In this document: piece after piece, positions 19,424 to 29,584 of the stretch
Numbering within the stretch: position 1 is the stretch's first letter
Layout of the letters: the number at the start of each line of letters is the position of its first letter
DNA from: Chlorobium sp.
GTDB lineage: Bacteria; Bacteroidota; Chlorobiia; Chlorobiales; Chlorobiaceae
DNA: 64,000 bases
Reading direction: 5' to 3'
Assembly: GCA_005862285.1 (NCBI GenBank)
Contig: SZXW01000001.1
Span: 1 to 64,000 of the forward strand
Program-made: the position numbers and the translations under genes
The notes under the pieces: generated by a model
What the model was told of the DNA's origin: nothing
Database searches by the model: none
The model's input: only the letters and a program-made list of their open reading frames with translations

Positions 19424-21514
19424 GCAAAAAAACCCAGTAAATTTCCAAATCCATATAAAAGCGAACAGGAAAGCAATGAACGGCGGCCGAAATTTTCGAT
19501 AATGTATTATGTGGTTGTCATTCTTCTTCTTATAGGCATTCAGCTTGCATTTTTCTGGTCAGGATCCACGCAGGAAATACCATACAGCACCTTCCGTCAG
19601 TACATAACTGAAAACAAGGTAAAGTCGGTAAAAATATCTCCCGAGAAAATTTATGTAAAGCTCAGGACGGAGCCTGAAAACAGCATTACCGGTAAGGAAC
19701 CCCGGAAAGATGGTCCGGGAGTGCTCTTGCCGCAGTCATCTCCGAAACAGGATGAGATCGTTGTCATCCCGGTGCGCGATGAAAATCTCATAGAACTGCT
19801 CGAAAGCAAAGGGGTCAAGTACGAAGGACTGCCCAGCAGTACATGGATAGGCGAACTTGTCCAATGGGTTCTTCCCTTCGCCCTGCTCATCGGGATCTAT
19901 TTCTTCGTCTTCAGGCGTATGGGCGCTCCGGGTTCCCAGTTCATGAATATCGGCAAGAACAAGGCCGCACTGTACGAGAACCTCGACGAGCATACCCGCA
20001 TCACTTTCAAGGATGTGGCGGGTCTCGACGAAGCGAAGGCCGAGGTCATGGAAGTGGTCGATTTCCTGAAGGACCCTAAAAAATATACAACCCTTGGAGG
20101 AAAGCTGCCGAAAGGAGTGCTGCTCGTCGGCCCTCCCGGAACCGGCAAAACCCTTCTTGCCAAAGCGGTCGCCGGTGAAGCCGATGTTCCCTTCTTCAGC
20201 ATAAGCGGATCGGATTTCGTGGAAATGTTTGTCGGCGTAGGCGCTGCAAGGGTCCGCGACCTGTTCAAGCAGGCGAAAGAGAAGGCCCCCTGTATCATTT
20301 TCATCGATGAAATCGACGCAGTCGGCCGCAGCAGGGGCAAAGGTTACATGATGGGTGCGAATGACGAAAGGGAAAACACGCTGAACCAGCTCCTCGTGGA
20401 AATGGACGGGTTCGCCACGGACAAGGGGGTCATCCTTATCGCTGCAACAAACCGCCCTGATGTGCTCGATTCCGCTCTTCTCAGGCCGGGCCGTTTCGAC
20501 CGCCAGATCATGGTTGACAAACCGGACCTGAAAGGACGCATCGATATCTTCAAGGTCCATACCAAGTCCCTTTCCCTGTCGAAAGACGTCAACCTGAAGA
20601 CGCTTGCATCCCAGACACCCGGATTTGCCGGAGCCGAAATCGCCAATGCAGCCAATGAAGCGGCCCTTCTGGCATCCCGCCGCAACAAGAACAGCATCGA
20701 AATGAAGGATTTCGAGGATGCCATCGAGCGTGTCGTTGCGGGCCTCGAGAAAAAGAACAAGGTGATAAACCCGCGCGAAAAACAGATTGTCGCCTACCAT
20801 GAAGCCGGCCATGCCATCGTCAGCTGGATGATGCCTGAAAACGACCCTGTGCAGAAAATCTCGATCGTGCCGAGAGGAATGAGCGCGCTCGGATACACCA
20901 TGAACATCCCGCTTGAAGACCGGTACCTCATGACGAAGACCGAGCTCTCAGCCCGTATCTGCAGCCTGCTCGGCGGACGCATAGCGGAACAGATCATTTT
21001 CGGTGAAATATCGACCGGCGCACAGAACGACCTGGAAAAGGTCACCAGCATCGCTTACAACATGGTGATGGTTTACGGTATGAGCAGCAAGCTCGGCAAC
21101 CTGTCGTTCTTTGAAAGCAACAACCCGTATTACGGAAGCCCGGGTATCGACAAGAAATACAGCGAGGAAACCGCACGCCTCATCGACAGCGAAGTCATGG
21201 CTATCATCGAAGAGTCCCGCAGCAAGGTTACCGACATGCTGACGGAAAATCGCGACAAGCTCGAAAAGCTTGCCACCGAGCTGCTGCAGAAAGAAATGCT
21301 TCAGTACGCCCAGATCGAGGAGATTCTCGGCAAGAGGCCGGAAGGGCTGTTTCCCGTTCAAATCGAGGACGATGTCCATCCGGAATTCAACGGCCAGAGC
21401 CCCGAGAATACGACTGACGCCGAAAACGGAAACAGGCTCGATGACGATGAACAGGCGGCGCTTGAAGAGGCTGTGGCAAGACTGAAACAGTCAAGGAACA
21501 TAGCCGGGAACTGA
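19421..21514 (+). CDS. ftsH: ATP-dependent zinc metalloprotease FtsH
   Basis: FtsH (697 aa) is a membrane-anchored hexameric AAA+ protease that clears damaged membrane proteins and regulatory proteins. The first membrane segment follows a 28-residue N-terminal tail, the second lies around residues 145-165 after the periplasmic domain, then comes the AAA module with Walker A GPPGTGKT at 237-244, Walker B IIFIDEID and the SRH. The zinc site is HEAGH at 460-464 with the third ligand in the later segment TGAQNDLEK. An acidic C-terminal tail follows. ATG 19421 is chosen over the in-frame TTG just before it. acyP follows after 6 bp. Confidence 0.97.
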   Translation: MAKKPSKFPNPYKSEQESNERRPKFSIMYYVVVILLLIGIQLAFFWSGSTQEIPYSTFRQYITENKVKSVKISPEKIYVKLRTEPENSITGKEPRKDGPGVLLPQSSPKQDEIVVIPVRDENLIELLESKGVKYEGLPSSTWIGELVQWVLPFALLIGIYFFVFRRMGAPGSQFMNIGKNKAALYENLDEHTRITFKDVAGLDEAKAEVMEVVDFLKDPKKYTTLGGKLPKGVLLVGPPGTGKTLLAKAVAGEADVPFFSISGSDFVEMFVGVGAARVRDLFKQAKEKAPCIIFIDEIDAVGRSRGKGYMMGANDERENTLNQLLVEMDGFATDKGVILIAATNRPDVLDSALLRPGRFDRQIMVDKPDLKGRIDIFKVHTKSLSLSKDVNLKTLASQTPGFAGAEIANAANEAALLASRRNKNSIEMKDFEDAIERVVAGLEKKNKVINPREKQIVAYHEAGHAIVSWMMPENDPVQKISIVPRGMSALGYTMNIPLEDRYLMTKTELSARICSLLGGRIAEQIIFGEISTGAQNDLEKVTSIAYNMVMVYGMSSKLGNLSFFESNNPYYGSPGIDKKYSEETARLIDSEVMAIIEESRSKVTDMLTENRDKLEKLATELLQKEMLQYAQIEEILGKRPEGLFPVQIEDDVHPEFNGQSPENTTDAENGNRLDDDEQAALEEAVARLKQSRNIAGN

Positions 21515-21520
21515 GCCGGA

Positions 21521-21802
21521 ATGTCACAAATAACAAGGGTACACCTGATTGTTTCCGGGCATGTGCAGGGCGTCGGCTACCGTATGTTCATACACCGGGT
21601 TGCTTCCGGACTGAACCTGAGCGGATGGGTCAGGAACCTCCCCGACGGCACCGTAGAAATCGACGCCCAGGGCAGTGACAGAAATATACAGGAGCTGGTT
21701 GAACGGGCCCGGAAAGGAACTTCGCGTTCACAAGTGACAAGGATCCGTAAAGAAGAAAAAACGCCCGACGAAACGATGAAGGGATTTTTCGTTTCAGCTT
21801 AG
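21521..21802 (+). CDS. acyP: Acylphosphatase
   Basis: A small 93-residue acylphosphatase hydrolysing carboxyl-phosphate anhydrides. The phosphate-binding loop HVQGVGYR ends in the catalytic Arg, and the catalytic Asn is in WVRNLPDGTVE. It starts 6 bp after the ftsH stop, so it is probably co-transcribed, and is followed by a strong terminator. Confidence 0.94.
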   Translation: MSQITRVHLIVSGHVQGVGYRMFIHRVASGLNLSGWVRNLPDGTVEIDAQGSDRNIQELVERARKGTSRSQVTRIRKEEKTPDETMKGFFVSA

Positions 21803-21824
21803 CTGAATGGTGTCGGGAAAACAT

Positions 21825-21851
21825 AAAAAGGCAGGGGGTTCCTGCCTTTTT
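21825..21851. terminator. Bidirectional terminator
   Basis: AAAAAGGCAGG, a five-base loop, then CCTGCCTTTTT. The A and T runs make it work both for ftsH-acyP (plus) and for the tRNA-Val transcript (minus). Confidence 0.88.
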
Positions 21852-21876
21852 ATTGTATGTCTGTCTGAATGAGCTG

Positions 21877-21950
21877 TGGGTCCCGAGGGATTCGAACCCC
21901 CGACCTACTGGGTGTAAACCAGCCGCTCTAACCAGCTGAGCTAGGAACCC
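21877..21950 (-). tRNA. tRNA-Val (anticodon UAC)
   Basis: A full cloverleaf can be folded on the minus strand. Acceptor GGGTTCC pairs with GGGACCC; D-stem GCTC/GAGC; anticodon stem GCTGG/CCAGT around the loop TTTACAC, whose positions 34-36 read TAC; T-loop GGTTCGAATC. The discriminator is A. The 3' CCA is not encoded. Confidence 0.97.
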
Positions 21951-21965
21951 GTTTGAAAGGCAACA

Positions 21966-21993
21966 ATTATAATATAATTTCGATTCAATACAA
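21966..21993 (-). promoter_or_regulatory. Candidate promoter of tRNA-Val
   Basis: On the minus strand TTGTAT (21993-21988), a 16-bp spacer, then TATAAT (21971-21966). This places a start about 9 nt before the tRNA. The -10 is perfect and the -35 is half-matched. Confidence 0.45.
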
Positions 21994-22112
21994 AAAGAAA
22001 ACAGGCTGAAAAGAGCTTAACAAAACCGGTGATTTGTAAGCCGTTGCGAAAAAGTATAAATTCAGGCCGGAAACTTACTCTCAAAACCTGCAACTTTTTT
22101 TTGTTCACCATT

Positions 22113-23261
22113 ATGAGATCTCTATCCATCCTCGGCAGTACAGGATCCATCGGGCTCAGCACACTCGACGTCGTCAGACAGCACCCGGAAAAATTCAGCA
22201 TTTCCGGTCTGGCGGAAGGTCACGACGTTGCCCTGCTCGCAGAACAGATCAGAGAGTTCCGCCCGGATGCCGTGTCCGTCAGGGATGCTGAGTCTGCCAT
22301 GAAGCTTCGGGAGCTGCTCGGTGAACACAAGCCTGAAATATTTCACGGTCTCGAAGGCGCTTCCACCATTGCCGCACTCGATGGTGCGGATATGGTCGTA
22401 TCAGCCATTGTCGGGGCAGCCGGCCTCATACCGACGGTCAATGCGATAAAAGCCGGAAAACATATCGCTCTTGCAAACAAGGAGACGCTGGTCGTTGCGG
22501 GACAGCTTGTTTCGGACCTTGTCAAAAAACACAACGTCCACCTTCTTCCTGTGGACAGCGAACATTCCGCCATTTTCCAGTCGCTCGTCGGTCACCGTCA
22601 GGAAGATATTGAACGCCTTATCCTCACCGCATCGGGAGGGCCGTTCAGGAAAACCCCGGCCGGGGAACTTGCCAATGTCAGGCCCGAACAGGCGCTGAAA
22701 CACCCGCAGTGGTCAATGGGAGCGAAAATCACCATCGACTCGGCAACACTCATGAACAAAGGGCTCGAAGTCATCGAAGCGCACTGGCTCTTCAACATGC
22801 CTGCCGAAAAAATCGGCGTCGTGGTCCATCCCCAGAGCATTATCCATTCAATGGTCGAATATATCGACGGCTGCGTGATGGCTCAGATGGGCATGCCCGA
22901 TATGAGAGCACCTATCGCCTATGCCGTTTCCTGGCCGGAACGGTGCGAAAGCGGCATAGCGAAACTTGACCTGACAAAGATCGGCACACTGACGTTCGAA
23001 GAACCGGATATGGTAAGGTTCCCGGCCCTCCGGCTGGCATTCGAAGCACTGAAAGCAGGCCGGACCTATCCGGCAGTACTGAACGCTGCTAACGAAATCG
23101 CCGTTGCAGCCTTCCTCGATAACAGGATCGGCTTCACCGATATCGCCGGCACGGTCGATAAAACCATGCAGGCCCACGAGGCATACACACCGATCGAACT
23201 GGAAGAGTATCTCCAGGCTGACCGCTGGGCGCGCGAAACCGCGAGAAAACTGATAGCCTGA
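22113..23261 (+). CDS. dxr: 1-deoxy-D-xylulose-5-phosphate reductoisomerase
   Basis: DXR/IspC (382 aa) converts DXP to MEP with NADPH, the committed step of the MEP isoprenoid route that feeds carotenoid and chlorophyll tails. The NADPH loop is [13 protein letters not shown] at the N-terminus. The active-site segments [21 protein letters not shown] and [13 protein letters not shown] are intact. The ATG at 22113 (MRSLSILG) is preferred to one 28 codons upstream, since the Rossmann strand starts here. rseP follows after 91 bp. Confidence 0.96.
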   Translation: MRSLSILGSTGSIGLSTLDVVRQHPEKFSISGLAEGHDVALLAEQIREFRPDAVSVRDAESAMKLRELLGEHKPEIFHGLEGASTIAALDGADMVVSAIVGAAGLIPTVNAIKAGKHIALANKETLVVAGQLVSDLVKKHNVHLLPVDSEHSAIFQSLVGHRQEDIERLILTASGGPFRKTPAGELANVRPEQALKHPQWSMGAKITIDSATLMNKGLEVIEAHWLFNMPAEKIGVVVHPQSIIHSMVEYIDGCVMAQMGMPDMRAPIAYAVSWPERCESGIAKLDLTKIGTLTFEEPDMVRFPALRLAFEALKAGRTYPAVLNAANEIAVAAFLDNRIGFTDIAGTVDKTMQAHEAYTPIELEEYLQADRWARETARKLIA

Positions 23262-23352
23262 ATGGTCAATCCTGAATAAAAACCGCATTCTCCCCTTGAC
23301 CGTCCCCGGATTCAGGGGAGAATGCTTTTAAGCTATTGAAACTGACAAAGAC

Positions 23353-24714
23353 ATGGACGCACTGAACACGGTATTTTTTTTCATTGTAGCAATTTTCATT
23401 CTCGTGACGGCTCACGAGCTCGGCCATTTCCTGACCGCGAAGCTGTTCGGCATGAGGGTTGACAAATTCTATATCGGATTCGATTTCTTCGAAATGAGGA
23501 TCTGGAAAAAAAAGATCGGCGAAACCGAATACGGGGTCGGCGTCTTTCCTCTGGGCGGTTATGTGAAAATTGCTGGTATGGTCGATGAAAGTCTCGATAC
23601 AGGATTCCAGAACTCTGAGCCGGAACCCTGGGAATTCAGGGCGAAACCTGTCTGGCAGCGGCTGATCGTTCTCGCAGGAGGCGTCGCGATGAACCTGATC
23701 CTGTCGGCAGTGATCTTCATCGGCCTCACGCTTGCGCTCGGAGAATCAAGGACAAATGTCAGCAATCCCGCTTTTGTCGAAAAAGGCTCGGTATTCGCTT
23801 CGATGGGCATGCAGACCGGTGACCGGTTTGTTGCAGCCAACGGAAAAACACTTGAAAGCTGGGAACAGGCCCTCGATCCGGAACTCCTGACATCACAGCA
23901 TCTCAGCTATACCGTGAAGCATGACAGCAGGGAGATCACAATTACCGCTCCTGCCGGTTTCATGTCGAAAATCAACACGAACAAAGGCATAGGAATAAGG
24001 CCGATCGTACCTCCTGTCGTCGATGAAGTCCTGCAGAAAATGCCTGCCCGCGCTGCTGGAATAAAGTCCGGAGCACTTATCACGGCAATCAACGGCACTC
24101 AGGTTTCAGACTGGACGGAAGTCGTCAGCATCATATCCTCCAATGCCGCGAAACCCATCATCGTCGAATGGCAATACCTCGAACCGGTTAAAGGCGCTGC
24201 AGTCGATGTTGCGAAAATTCTTACGGAAGGCCACCGGTTCACAACCAGCGTCATACCGGACCAGTCGGGAAAAATAGGCATCTCCCTGAAACAGACCCTC
24301 GACACTCAAAGAAGAAAGCTCGGCGTGGCCGGCTCCATTGTGAGCGGTGTAAATCAAACCTGGAAAATGTGCGTCATGACGGTCCAGGGATTTGGCAAGA
24401 TTGCTTCAGGCCAGGAGGATTTCAGGAAATCGGTGGGCGGTCCTATAAAAATCGCTAAAATAGCTAACCAGAGCGCGGAACAGGGACCGGTAAGCTTTCT
24501 TTATTTTCTTTCGATGCTCTCCATTTCGCTGGCAATCATCAATATCCTGCCGGTACCTGCACTTGACGGAGGACAGTTCGTGTTGAACGCCATAGAAGGG
24601 ATCATCCGCAGGGAACTGCCGCTCAATGTTAAAATCCGTATCCAGCAGATAGGCATGGCCCTGCTGCTGTCACTGTTCGCCTATATCCTGATCAATGATA
24701 TCCTCAATCCCTGA
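23353..24714 (+). CDS. rseP: Site-2 membrane metalloprotease RseP
   Basis: A 453-residue intramembrane zinc protease of the RseP/MucP family. HELGH in the first membrane segment ([12 protein letters not shown]) gives two zinc ligands, and [11 protein letters not shown] near the C-terminus gives the Asp. Two PDZ-like regions lie between, around residues 125-210 and 220-300. It cleaves anti-sigma factors or leftover signal peptides in relatives; the substrate here is unknown. The dxr-rseP pairing is common. Confidence 0.95.
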   Translation: MDALNTVFFFIVAIFILVTAHELGHFLTAKLFGMRVDKFYIGFDFFEMRIWKKKIGETEYGVGVFPLGGYVKIAGMVDESLDTGFQNSEPEPWEFRAKPVWQRLIVLAGGVAMNLILSAVIFIGLTLALGESRTNVSNPAFVEKGSVFASMGMQTGDRFVAANGKTLESWEQALDPELLTSQHLSYTVKHDSREITITAPAGFMSKINTNKGIGIRPIVPPVVDEVLQKMPARAAGIKSGALITAINGTQVSDWTEVVSIISSNAAKPIIVEWQYLEPVKGAAVDVAKILTEGHRFTTSVIPDQSGKIGISLKQTLDTQRRKLGVAGSIVSGVNQTWKMCVMTVQGFGKIASGQEDFRKSVGGPIKIAKIANQSAEQGPVSFLYFLSMLSISLAIINILPVPALDGGQFVLNAIEGIIRRELPLNVKIRIQQIGMALLLSLFAYILINDILNP

Positions 24715-24734
24715 AGGTTCGACTGCGATGTTCA

Positions 24735-25808
24735 ATGCTTGATAAACTGCGATCCATAAAAGAAAAACACCAGGACCTTGAAAAGCAGCTTGCCGATCCG
24801 GATGTAGCCCAGGACCAGGTGCGCTACAGAAAGCTCAACAAGGAGTACAGCGACCTGAAAGAGCTTGTGCAGGCATATGATCTCTATTCACGAGCGGTCA
24901 GTGATCTCGAGGAGTCGAAACAGATGCTGAAAAGCGAGAACGACCCTGAAATGCGGGAACTCGCACAGTCGGAAATCAGCGAACTGCAGAAAAAAATTCC
25001 CGATCTCGAACAGAACATCAAAGTCCTTCTCCTGCCGAAAGACGAGGCCGATTCCCGAAACGTCATCATTGAGATCAGGGCCGGCACCGGAGGAGATGAA
25101 GCCGCACTGTTCGTTACTGACCTGATGAGGATGTATCAGCGGTACGCTGAGCGTCAGGGATGGAAGTACGAATTACTCGATTACAATGAGAGTTCCGTGC
25201 CGGGCGGGTTCCGCGAAGTCATCCTCGGGGTAAGCGGCCACGATGTGTACAGTACCATGAAATATGAAAGCGGCGTACATCGGGTGCAGCGCGTCCCGGA
25301 AACCGAGACACAGGGACGTATCCACACCTCGGCCGCAAGCGTTGCAGTCCTTCCGGAAGCCGAAGAGGTCGATGTCGAGATCCGGAAGGACGACCTGGAG
25401 TTCGATACCTACCGGAGCGGCGGAAAAGGCGGCCAGAACGTGAACAAGGTGGAAACAGCCGTCCGGATAACCCATGTTCCGAGCGGTATCGTCGTGGCAT
25501 GCCAGGAAGAGCGGTCACAGCTCCAGAACAAGGAGCGCGCCATGAAAATGCTGCGAGCGAAGCTTTATGACCGGCAACTTGCCGAACAGCAGCAGCAGAG
25601 GGCAGATATGCGCCGCTCAATGGTGACGACCGGTGACCGCAGTGCAAAAATCCGTACATACAACTATCCCCAGTCGCGTGTCACCGATCATCGCATCGGC
25701 TTTACCAGCCATGCCCTTCCACAGATCATGCAGGGCGGCCTCGAGGAGATCATCGAAGCCCTCAAGATGCATGACCAGACAGAAAGACTGAAAGCGGAGC
25801 GCGTATAA
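24735..25808 (+). CDS. prfA: Peptide chain release factor 1
   Basis: RF1 (357 aa) ends translation at UAA and UAG. The catalytic GGQ is in [17 protein letters not shown]. The codon-recognition tripeptide is PET in [13 protein letters not shown], the PxT form that marks RF1 rather than the SPF of RF2. It follows rseP after 20 bp and ends before a terminator. RF1 acts at the amber stop discussed for the YoeB-like gene in this window. Confidence 0.97.
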   Translation: MLDKLRSIKEKHQDLEKQLADPDVAQDQVRYRKLNKEYSDLKELVQAYDLYSRAVSDLEESKQMLKSENDPEMRELAQSEISELQKKIPDLEQNIKVLLLPKDEADSRNVIIEIRAGTGGDEAALFVTDLMRMYQRYAERQGWKYELLDYNESSVPGGFREVILGVSGHDVYSTMKYESGVHRVQRVPETETQGRIHTSAASVAVLPEAEEVDVEIRKDDLEFDTYRSGGKGGQNVNKVETAVRITHVPSGIVVACQEERSQLQNKERAMKMLRAKLYDRQLAEQQQQRADMRRSMVTTGDRSAKIRTYNYPQSRVTDHRIGFTSHALPQIMQGGLEEIIEALKMHDQTERLKAERV

Positions 25809-25836
25809 CCTTCCGCTGGAAGCGTTCAGGGACAGG

Positions 25837-25877
25837 AACCCTGAGAGATAGGTTTTCAGGGATTCTCTTTTTATTTT
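25837..25877 (+). terminator. Rho-independent terminator after prfA
   Basis: CCCTGA / TCAGGG stem (25839-25844 with 25856-25861) followed by ATTCTCTTTTTATTTT. A competing TCAGGG lies just upstream (from about 25825), so two alternative hairpins are possible. Confidence 0.65.
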
Positions 25878-25947
25878 AAAGCACATTGAATCATATGGCC
25901 GTTCGAAACAGGCTATCGAATGAAATGAATCTGACAGGAATGTAATT

Positions 25948-26562
25948 ATGAAAATGTCTGCGACAGGCGTGAGCCGGGGCGAATGGATTTTTCACGGTGA
26001 ATTTGACCGGACCGTCGCATACCTTACGGACCAGAAAAAAATACTTGGTTTCAACCCTTTCTGTTACAAGGTTGAAGAAACCGAAATCGAGAACGTCTAC
26101 AAGTGGCATTTCCGTGTCACAGATCCGCAGAACAATCCATTCGATGTGCTTTTTTTTGTCGAACAGACCGATGAACTGCTTGTCGAACTTCCGGACCATA
26201 TCGACTGTACCGATCCGGACGAACTCACCGACGAGATGATCAGGCTCTACACGATAGGCAGAAAAGTCAACTGGAAGCACCATCCGGCACCAGAAAATGT
26301 CGAGGACCCGGCAAATTACCTGTTCGAAGGAAAAGCATTTGCCGAGATGTACCTCCATCCGATAACGGGAAACAGAACAAAGGTCAAGTTCGATCTCAGG
26401 ATAGACGTCAGATTCCTGGTGTATCCCGCGTTCCGGATCCTCCCCATACAGGTTGTCCGGAAAATGATCAACACAGGAATATCCCTGATCATGCAGACCG
26501 CAACAAACAGGATGTTCCATTGCATTTCGAAGGACTTCGGAGACCGCGTCATTAAAGCTTAA
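25948..26562 (+). CDS. DUF1997-like protein
   Basis: A 204-residue soluble protein without signal or membrane segments. Its make-up (ligand-cavity-like beta-rich first half, [24 protein letters not shown]-type helix and a long C-terminal amphipathic helix) matches my memory of DUF1997, an SRPBCC-like family found mainly in cyanobacteria, plastids and green sulfur bacteria. This assignment was made by eye. The function is unknown. An AGGA lies 12 nt before the ATG. It lies 14 bp upstream of the nitroreductase gene and may be co-transcribed with it. Confidence 0.6.
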   Translation: MKMSATGVSRGEWIFHGEFDRTVAYLTDQKKILGFNPFCYKVEETEIENVYKWHFRVTDPQNNPFDVLFFVEQTDELLVELPDHIDCTDPDELTDEMIRLYTIGRKVNWKHHPAPENVEDPANYLFEGKAFAEMYLHPITGNRTKVKFDLRIDVRFLVYPAFRILPIQVVRKMINTGISLIMQTATNRMFHCISKDFGDRVIKA

Positions 26563-26576
26563 ACGATAAAACCGCC

Positions 26577-27092
26577 ATGGATTTTTACGAACTGGTTTCG
26601 AAACGCTGCAGTGTCCGCAGCTTCGATGCAGAACGAAACATTCCTGATGAAGTTCTGCTGAGAATACTCGATGCAGGAAGATTGGCCCCATCTGCCAGCA
26701 ACCTCCAGCCCTGGCGCTTTCATCTCGTCAGATCCCCTGAAATGCTCGCGAAAATCCACCCCTGCTACTCACGCGACTGGATACGAACCGCACCCTGTCT
26801 GCTCATTGTCTCCGGCAAACCCGGAAATGCATGGGTCCGCCGCAGGGACAACTACAATTCGATCGAAACCGACCTGACAATCGCCATGGATCACATGATC
26901 CTCGCGGCTGCTCACGAGGGACTGGGGTCCTGCTGGATTGCTGCTTTCGATCCCGCCGTGCTGCACGAAGCACTCGGACTTGGCCCGGATGAGGTTGTCT
27001 TCGCCTTCACTCCGCTCGGCTATGCCGCAGAGGACTACACTCCTGTAGCCAAGAACCGGAAATCACTCGACGAAATAGCGGTATTTCTGTAA
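26577..27092 (+). CDS. Nitroreductase-family flavoprotein
   Basis: A 171-residue FMN-dependent nitroreductase-type oxidoreductase. The FMN phosphate loop is the N-terminal KRCSVRSF, followed by RLAPSASNLQPWRF, and GLGSCWIAAFDP is the usual C-terminal FMN contact. The natural substrate is unknown; family members reduce nitro groups, quinones or flavins. It is preceded by the DUF1997-like gene at 14 bp. Confidence 0.87.
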   Translation: MDFYELVSKRCSVRSFDAERNIPDEVLLRILDAGRLAPSASNLQPWRFHLVRSPEMLAKIHPCYSRDWIRTAPCLLIVSGKPGNAWVRRRDNYNSIETDLTIAMDHMILAAAHEGLGSCWIAAFDPAVLHEALGLGPDEVVFAFTPLGYAAEDYTPVAKNRKSLDEIAVFL

Positions 27093-27239
27093 ACAGTTGA
27101 CTTCTCCATGGCTGTTCCATTCCCGAGATGCAATGGAGAGCGGTTCAATACGCCAACTGTTGAATTTTCAGCTGCCCTTAACCGTTATATTCTGTTCAAG
27201 CTGAAATAATCCATTCAACATGCCCGCATCGGAGACCGA

Positions 27240-28454
27240 ATGAGAACGATCATTTTCACCGGGAAGGGAGGAGTCGGCAAAACCTCCATAGCTGCAGCCA
27301 CCGGCGTAAAAGCTGCATCGATGGGCTATAAAACACTCGTCATATCCACCGACCCGGCACACAGCCTCGGCGATTCCTTCGATGTCGAGCTCGGTCCTGC
27401 TCCCGTGAAAGTAAGCGAAAACCTGTGGGGCCAGGAAGTGAGCGTTTACGGCGACCTTACCCTGAACTGGGAAGTTGTGCGCGCCCATTTCGCCCACCTC
27501 ATGGAAGTTCAGGGAATCAAGGGAATCTATGTCGAGGAGATGGGTGTCCTTCCAGGAATGGAAGAACTGTTTTCCCTCTCCTATATAAAACGGTACAGCG
27601 AATCGAATGAATACGATCTGCTTATCGTCGATTGCGCACCGACCGGGGAAACCCTCCGGCTGCTCTCCCTGCCGGAAACCTTCGGCTGGATGCTGAAAAT
27701 GATACGGACGCTCGAAAAATATGTGGTGAAACCGGTTATCCGCCCGCTGTCGAAAAAAATAGGAAAGCTCCACGAATTTGTTCCGGACGTGGAAGTGTAT
27801 GACCAGGTCGACCATCTTTTCACTTCAGTTGACGGCATCATAGACCTGCTTTCGGACGGAACGAAGACAACCGTGCGCCTTGTCATGAACCCCGAAAAGA
27901 TGGTGATCAAGGAATCCATGCGGGCCCTTACCTACCTTAACCTCTACAACATAACCGTCGATCAGGTGGTGATCAACAGGGTGTTCATGGATGATATCGA
28001 CGGACAGTACATGAACGAATGGAAAACCATACAGCATAACTATATCGAACAGATCGAGCGTTCTTTCGGTCCGATCCCGATCACGAAGGTACCCCTCTTT
28101 CGAAGGGAAGTGCTCGGTCTCGAAATGCTGAAAACCGTCGGGGATGTCGTTTACGGCGACACAAACCCGCTCGATATCTTCTACAGGGAAGAGCATACTT
28201 CCATTACCAAGGTCAACGAAGGCCACTATATCATGAAAATCCGCCTGCCGTTCGTCTTCGACAACAAAATGGAAGCCAACGTGCTGCAGCTCGGCGATTC
28301 GCTCACCCTGAGGATCGGCAACTATCAGAAAGGTGTCATCCTCCCGGTCTTTCTTGCCGGAATGCGCGTAGCGGAAGCCGGCTATGAAGAAAAGTGGCTC
28401 AAGATCGACTTCAGGAAAAAGGAAACGGTCTCCGCACCTGCTGCCGTATCATGA
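27240..28454 (+). CDS. ArsA/Get3-type ATPase
   Basis: A 404-residue single-domain ArsA-family ATPase. The deviant P-loop is [11 protein letters not shown] at residues 5-15. Switch I is [13 protein letters not shown] and switch II is [15 protein letters not shown]-terminal all-beta region of about 90 residues (from [10 protein letters not shown]) resembles the alpha-crystallin-like domain found on bacterial Get3 homologs. No arsenite genes (arsB, arsC, arsR) are nearby, so a role in membrane protein or cofactor handling is more likely than arsenic efflux. GGAG lies just before the ATG. Confidence 0.88.
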   Translation: MRTIIFTGKGGVGKTSIAAATGVKAASMGYKTLVISTDPAHSLGDSFDVELGPAPVKVSENLWGQEVSVYGDLTLNWEVVRAHFAHLMEVQGIKGIYVEEMGVLPGMEELFSLSYIKRYSESNEYDLLIVDCAPTGETLRLLSLPETFGWMLKMIRTLEKYVVKPVIRPLSKKIGKLHEFVPDVEVYDQVDHLFTSVDGIIDLLSDGTKTTVRLVMNPEKMVIKESMRALTYLNLYNITVDQVVINRVFMDDIDGQYMNEWKTIQHNYIEQIERSFGPIPITKVPLFRREVLGLEMLKTVGDVVYGDTNPLDIFYREEHTSITKVNEGHYIMKIRLPFVFDNKMEANVLQLGDSLTLRIGNYQKGVILPVFLAGMRVAEAGYEEKWLKIDFRKKETVSAPAAVS

Positions 28455-28626
28455 GGGTGCCACAAGCCGGTCTGCCTCATTCCAGTTAAAGGTCCGGTAT
28501 CACATTACAGCGATTGATGAAAACTGCATTTTTACCGGTTATTGGTGTATATTGATGTAAAGAAGCCATTTCTTTCTTACAGGTTTCAGAGGTTTGAATA
28601 CATAAAGACGAATTCCCCTGATCTTT

Positions 28627-29571
28627 ATGAGAACAACTTCTATCGGCAGCAATACAATCAGAACCGCAGCGGCGATCATCCGGAGATTATTCCTTCTGCT
28701 GTTACTCTCGTTAACCGGGTGCGAAAACCGCTACGACTCCCTCGATCTTTCACCCTATCAGTACCGTGACACCAGAAATCTCGTCAAGTTCACCTATGAT
28801 GCCTCACAGATACTGAAACGGGACGGGATGAAAAGCCTCGGCTATTTCCATGCCAACTACAATCTTTACCGTACACCCGATTATTACCTCTATATCTACG
28901 ACATCGAGGGAAACAATCTGTTCCATGCCGGAATGCCGGCTCTCGAGGGAAAAAACCTGCTCAATTTTTCCGATATCAACGGCAAGAAAGTCATCCAGCT
29001 CGTCTTGAAAGCCGTCACCGACCCGGACAATCCCCACGGATGGGTACATTATTTCTGGTGGGCCCCCGGCAAGTTCTATCCGGTCCCAAAATCCTCAGTT
29101 AATTTTCTGGTGAAAACCCCTGAAGGAAAACAGGTATTTGTAGGGGCCGGGATTGATTATCCCCATGAAGAAAAAGAGTTTGTCAGGATTTCCGTTGACG
29201 GGGCCGTTTCGCTGATAGCAAACAAAGGAATAGAGGCAATCCCGGAAATCGCCGATCCCAAATCATCTTTCAATTATCGCGATGTCAGGGTTTTCGCCTT
29301 CTATCCGGACGGTACTCTCCTTATTTCACCGGTATACGATGAAAACCCCGTCCAGCTCAAGATCCTCGAATGCCAGGACGAAGTCGGGAACAAACCTTTT
29401 GCCGATGCGGTAAGGAGACTGCAAAAGCAGGACAGGGTATGGGAAGTGTTCATGGAAAAAAACCGCTACCAGCGTGAGCTCGTGAAAAAATGCCTCTATC
29501 TGAGAAAAACCATGATCTCCGGAAAGGAAATATATATCGGAGCGATATCGAACCTTCCTCTCCCACCATAG
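28627..29571 (+). CDS. Lipoprotein with Cache-like sensor domain
   Basis: A 314-residue protein with a signal peptide and lipobox (LSLTGCENR, lipidation at Cys). The body resembles a double or single Cache extracellular sensor. The segments YLYIYDIEGNNLFHAGMPALEGKNLLNFSDINGKK are spaced as in chemoreceptor Cache domains, and VHYFWWAPGKFYPVPKSSV is a typical Cache strand pair. No kinase, methyl-accepting or cyclase part is attached, so it may be a stand-alone binding lipoprotein. It lies 13 bp upstream of the NCS2 permease, so a role in its substrate supply or sensing is possible. Confidence 0.65.
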   Translation: MRTTSIGSNTIRTAAAIIRRLFLLLLLSLTGCENRYDSLDLSPYQYRDTRNLVKFTYDASQILKRDGMKSLGYFHANYNLYRTPDYYLYIYDIEGNNLFHAGMPALEGKNLLNFSDINGKKVIQLVLKAVTDPDNPHGWVHYFWWAPGKFYPVPKSSVNFLVKTPEGKQVFVGAGIDYPHEEKEFVRISVDGAVSLIANKGIEAIPEIADPKSSFNYRDVRVFAFYPDGTLLISPVYDENPVQLKILECQDEVGNKPFADAVRRLQKQDRVWEVFMEKNRYQRELVKKCLYLRKTMISGKEIYIGAISNLPLPP

Positions 29572-29584
29572 ACCCGCTGCAGCC

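Noticed and set aside
27168-27815. 215-codon frame antisense to the ArsA-like ATPase
   Set aside because: A mirror of the strong ATPase coding frame; no domain recognised.
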